Below, piece by piece: positions 61,979 to 64,000 of a stretch of 64,000 bases of DNA. Position numbers and translations under genes: made by a program. The stretch spans positions 1-64,000 of the forward strand of contig ONHK01000009.1 in the NCBI GenBank assembly GCA_900317625.1. The letters run 5' to 3'. The notes below the pieces were generated by a model. That model ran no database searches, was not told where the DNA came from, and saw only the letters and a program-made list of their open reading frames with translations. Within the stretch, counting starts at the first letter, position 1; each line of letters starts with the position of its first letter. This DNA comes from an uncultured Treponema sp. GTDB lineage: Bacteria; Spirochaetota; Spirochaetia; Treponematales; Treponemataceae.

Positions 61979-63883
61979 ATGTTCAAAAAAGACCTTCCTG
62001 TTTTGTATAAAAAAAATTGCGCCGTAATCCAAGAATTTGACGGTGACAAAATTGTTGTAAAATTTCAAGTTTCTCCAGCCACGCCAACAGGCAAAAAAGC
62101 GCAGTATGCAACTCAAAAAGTCCGCGAAAAAGATATAATCGCACTTTCAGAAAAACCTTGCACTTCCCTGGAAAAACTTCTGGATTTTTCAGACGCAAAA
62201 ATTTCAGAACAGATAAAAGAGGCGCACGAGCTGCTTTTGAGCGACGAGGCGACTGCGGCGGCAGAAATAACTTTTTCAGAACTCACAGAAATTCTCCGCG
62301 GAACCTGCTCCCCGGACGAAAGCTGGTTTCTTTTCAACGCGCTCACAGATTCTGTGGAATTTGAACTTTCAGAAGATGCGTTAAAATCAGGCAAAATTAT
62401 TTTTATTCCGCGGAACCAGGAACAAATCAACGCAATAAACAAAAAAAAATATGAAAAAGAACACGAGCAGGAAATTCACGACGCATTTATTGAACGGCTA
62501 AAACAACGCAAACTCAATCTGCCGGAAGATGCAAAATTCATGGCAGAAGTGGAAAATGTCGCACTCTGCAAAACTGAAAAATCAAAAATCATGGTTGAAG
62601 CAGGCGTTACACAAAGTCCAGAAAAAGCGCACAAACTTTTAATAGACACAGGAATCTGGGATATTACAAAAAATCCTTATCCAACACGCTACGGACTTTC
62701 AATGGTCAGTGCAAAAGAAGGTCTTGGAACTCCACCGCAGGAAGAACGCCTTGAGCTGGAACAAGTTGCATACGCAATTGACAACGCCTGGTCAGCAGAC
62801 CCGGATGATGCAGTTGCCTGGGACGGAAAATATCTTTGGGTTCACATTGCAGATCCGGCATGCTTTGTTCTTCCAGACAGTTCAATTGACAAAGTTGCCC
62901 GGAACAAAGGCACAACACTTTACCTTCCAGAATGTGCAGTCAGAATGCTTGCAGAAGAAAGCCTTGCCGACTATGCGCTGGGGCTTCAGGAAAAAAGCAA
63001 CGCTCTTTCATTTAGAATTCTTTTAAATGACGATAATTCAATAAATGAATGTCAGATTTTTAAGACAAAAGTTAACGTAAAACGGCTTACTTATGAACAG
63101 GCAACCGAACAAAAAAATTCCCCGGAATTAAAGCCGCTCTTTGATATTGCAGAAAAAAATATCGCACGGCGAAAAAAATCCGGCGCAACAAACATTGACC
63201 TTCCAGAAGTCCACATGAGTGTTGACCCAGAAACAAAAAAAGTCTCAATTTCTCCGCTCGTCCGCTACGAGGCAGATTCTATGGTCTGCGAAATGATGCT
63301 TTTAGCCGGAGAAGGCGCGGCAAATTTTGCATTCAAGAATAAAATTCCATTTCCTTATGTAAGCCAGGAAGCACCGACTTTTCCAGAAAAACTTTTACCC
63401 GGTCTTGCGGGACAGTTCCAGCTTTTACGTTGCATGCATAAACGCAGCGTTGGAATCACGCCGGCAATGCATTCAGGATTAGGAATTGCAATCTACAGTC
63501 AAGTTACAAGCCCGCTCCGCCGCTACAGCGATTTAGTTGCCCATCAGCAGCTTAGGGCATTTTTGAACGGACAGAAACTTATAGACAAAGATTCCATGCT
63601 GGAAAGAATAAGCCAAGGAGATGCCGCAAGCGTTGCAGCCAGAAAAGCAAGCCGGCTTAGCGAAACGCACTGGAAACTCATTTATCTTATACAGAATCCA
63701 GAATGGCAGGGCGAAGCAATTTGCGTTGACAAAAAATTTGACGATCCGCTTTTTATGATTCCAAGCCTTGCAATGCAAGCCACAATAAAAGGCGTTCAAA
63801 ATACAGAACTGAACGAAAAAATCACTGTTAAAGTAAACAGCCTGGATATCACTACCCAAGCTGTTGAATTTGTAAAAGTCTGA
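61979..63883 (+). CDS. RNase II-family (RNB) 3'-5' exoribonuclease
   Basis: The 634-residue protein has a non-canonical N-terminal part (about 1-255) where cold-shock domains would be, then the RNB catalytic domain. The metal-binding aspartates are seen in AIDNAWSADPDDAV (about 263-276) and the family signature in VTSPLRRYSDLVAHQQL. It should degrade single-stranded RNA processively from the 3' end. The C-terminal S1 domain is short or diverged. Length is closer to RNase II (about 644) than to RNase R (about 800), but the N-terminus is unlike E. coli RNase II, so I leave the symbol open. The transcript appears leaderless. Confidence 0.88.
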   Translation: MFKKDLPVLYKKNCAVIQEFDGDKIVVKFQVSPATPTGKKAQYATQKVREKDIIALSEKPCTSLEKLLDFSDAKISEQIKEAHELLLSDEATAAAEITFSELTEILRGTCSPDESWFLFNALTDSVEFELSEDALKSGKIIFIPRNQEQINAINKKKYEKEHEQEIHDAFIERLKQRKLNLPEDAKFMAEVENVALCKTEKSKIMVEAGVTQSPEKAHKLLIDTGIWDITKNPYPTRYGLSMVSAKEGLGTPPQEERLELEQVAYAIDNAWSADPDDAVAWDGKYLWVHIADPACFVLPDSSIDKVARNKGTTLYLPECAVRMLAEESLADYALGLQEKSNALSFRILLNDDNSINECQIFKTKVNVKRLTYEQATEQKNSPELKPLFDIAEKNIARRKKSGATNIDLPEVHMSVDPETKKVSISPLVRYEADSMVCEMMLLAGEGAANFAFKNKIPFPYVSQEAPTFPEKLLPGLAGQFQLLRCMHKRSVGITPAMHSGLGIAIYSQVTSPLRRYSDLVAHQQLRAFLNGQKLIDKDSMLERISQGDAASVAARKASRLSETHWKLIYLIQNPEWQGEAICVDKKFDDPLFMIPSLAMQATIKGVQNTELNEKITVKVNSLDITTQAVEFVKV

Positions 63884-63904
63884 ATTAACTAAAGATGAAC
63901 AAAA

Positions 63905-64000
63905 CTAGCGTCTTCCAGATTTTCTAGAAGCTGCTGTGTTCAACTTGTATGTCCAGTACGCACCAGTTGACCAGCACCAGCGTGATTTTCCGTCGAATGA
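63905..64000 (-). CDS. 3' end of a gene running in from the right edge, hypothetical
   Basis: On the minus strand one frame is open from the window edge to a TAG at 63907-63905, giving 31 residues with the Trp-rich motif RWCWSTGAYW and a basic end. It is convergent with the RNase gene, with 21 bp between stops. The composition looks coding, but I recognise no family. Confidence 0.5.
   Translation of the reverse strand, partial: SFDGKSRWCWSTGAYWTYKLNTAASRKSGRR

Overview
The window looks like a chromosomal segment of a host-associated spirochaete of the genus Treponema, at moderate to low GC. This rests on gene content: a cytidylate kinase fused to ribosomal protein S1, a very long GreA with a helical N-terminal extension, a UPF0164 outer-membrane protein, several TPR envelope proteins, lax lipoboxes and a sodium-pumping oxaloacetate decarboxylase. 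No phage, insertion sequence, CRISPR array or rRNA is visible; there is one tRNA. I could not run searches, so the genus call is inference.

Layout. 1-470: tandem intergenic repeat and a GC-rich palindromic element. 474-10250: small coiled-coil protein, a giant membrane PP2C (SpoIIE-type) phosphatase with an extracytoplasmic propeller, its overlapping helical partner, and a UPF0164 barrel. 10256-14524: degenerate GH57 protein with a DUF4912 partner, a degenerate response regulator, a radical SAM protein, tRNA-Arg(TCT). 14656-17024: lipoprotein, TPR protein and an AAA+ regulator lacking GAFTGA. 17103-23406: leftward run recA-folK-scpA-scpB-rluB-cmk/rpsA, ending at an intrinsic terminator. 23488-27646: rpe plus three envelope TPR-type proteins. 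28125-33311: TPR protein, GreA fusion, terminator, tyrS. 33369-40203: small barrel, rlmJ, nadE, HD hydrolase, valS. 40328-48504: ABC exporter pair with a secreted esterase, M28 peptidase, membrane protein, Na/Pi cotransporter. 48540-54282: RRM protein, glyA, lipoprotein, MATE exporter, parE-like topoisomerase. 54379-58236: oadGAB operon. 58344-61436: membrane protein, dapB and lysC (lysine/diaminopimelate branch). 61979-64000: RNase II-family enzyme and the 3' end of another gene.

Two patterns run through the whole window. First, at least ten genes have a sigma70-like -10 box ending only 6 to 8 nt before the start codon and no Shine-Dalgarno sequence, so they are predicted to be leaderless; other genes (recA, oadG, rlmJ) have good GGAG-type sites. 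Second, GC-rich, hairpin-rich elements sit in intergenic gaps, often directly after stop codons; one 100-bp pair is about 94 percent identical and inverted on either side of dapB-lysC.
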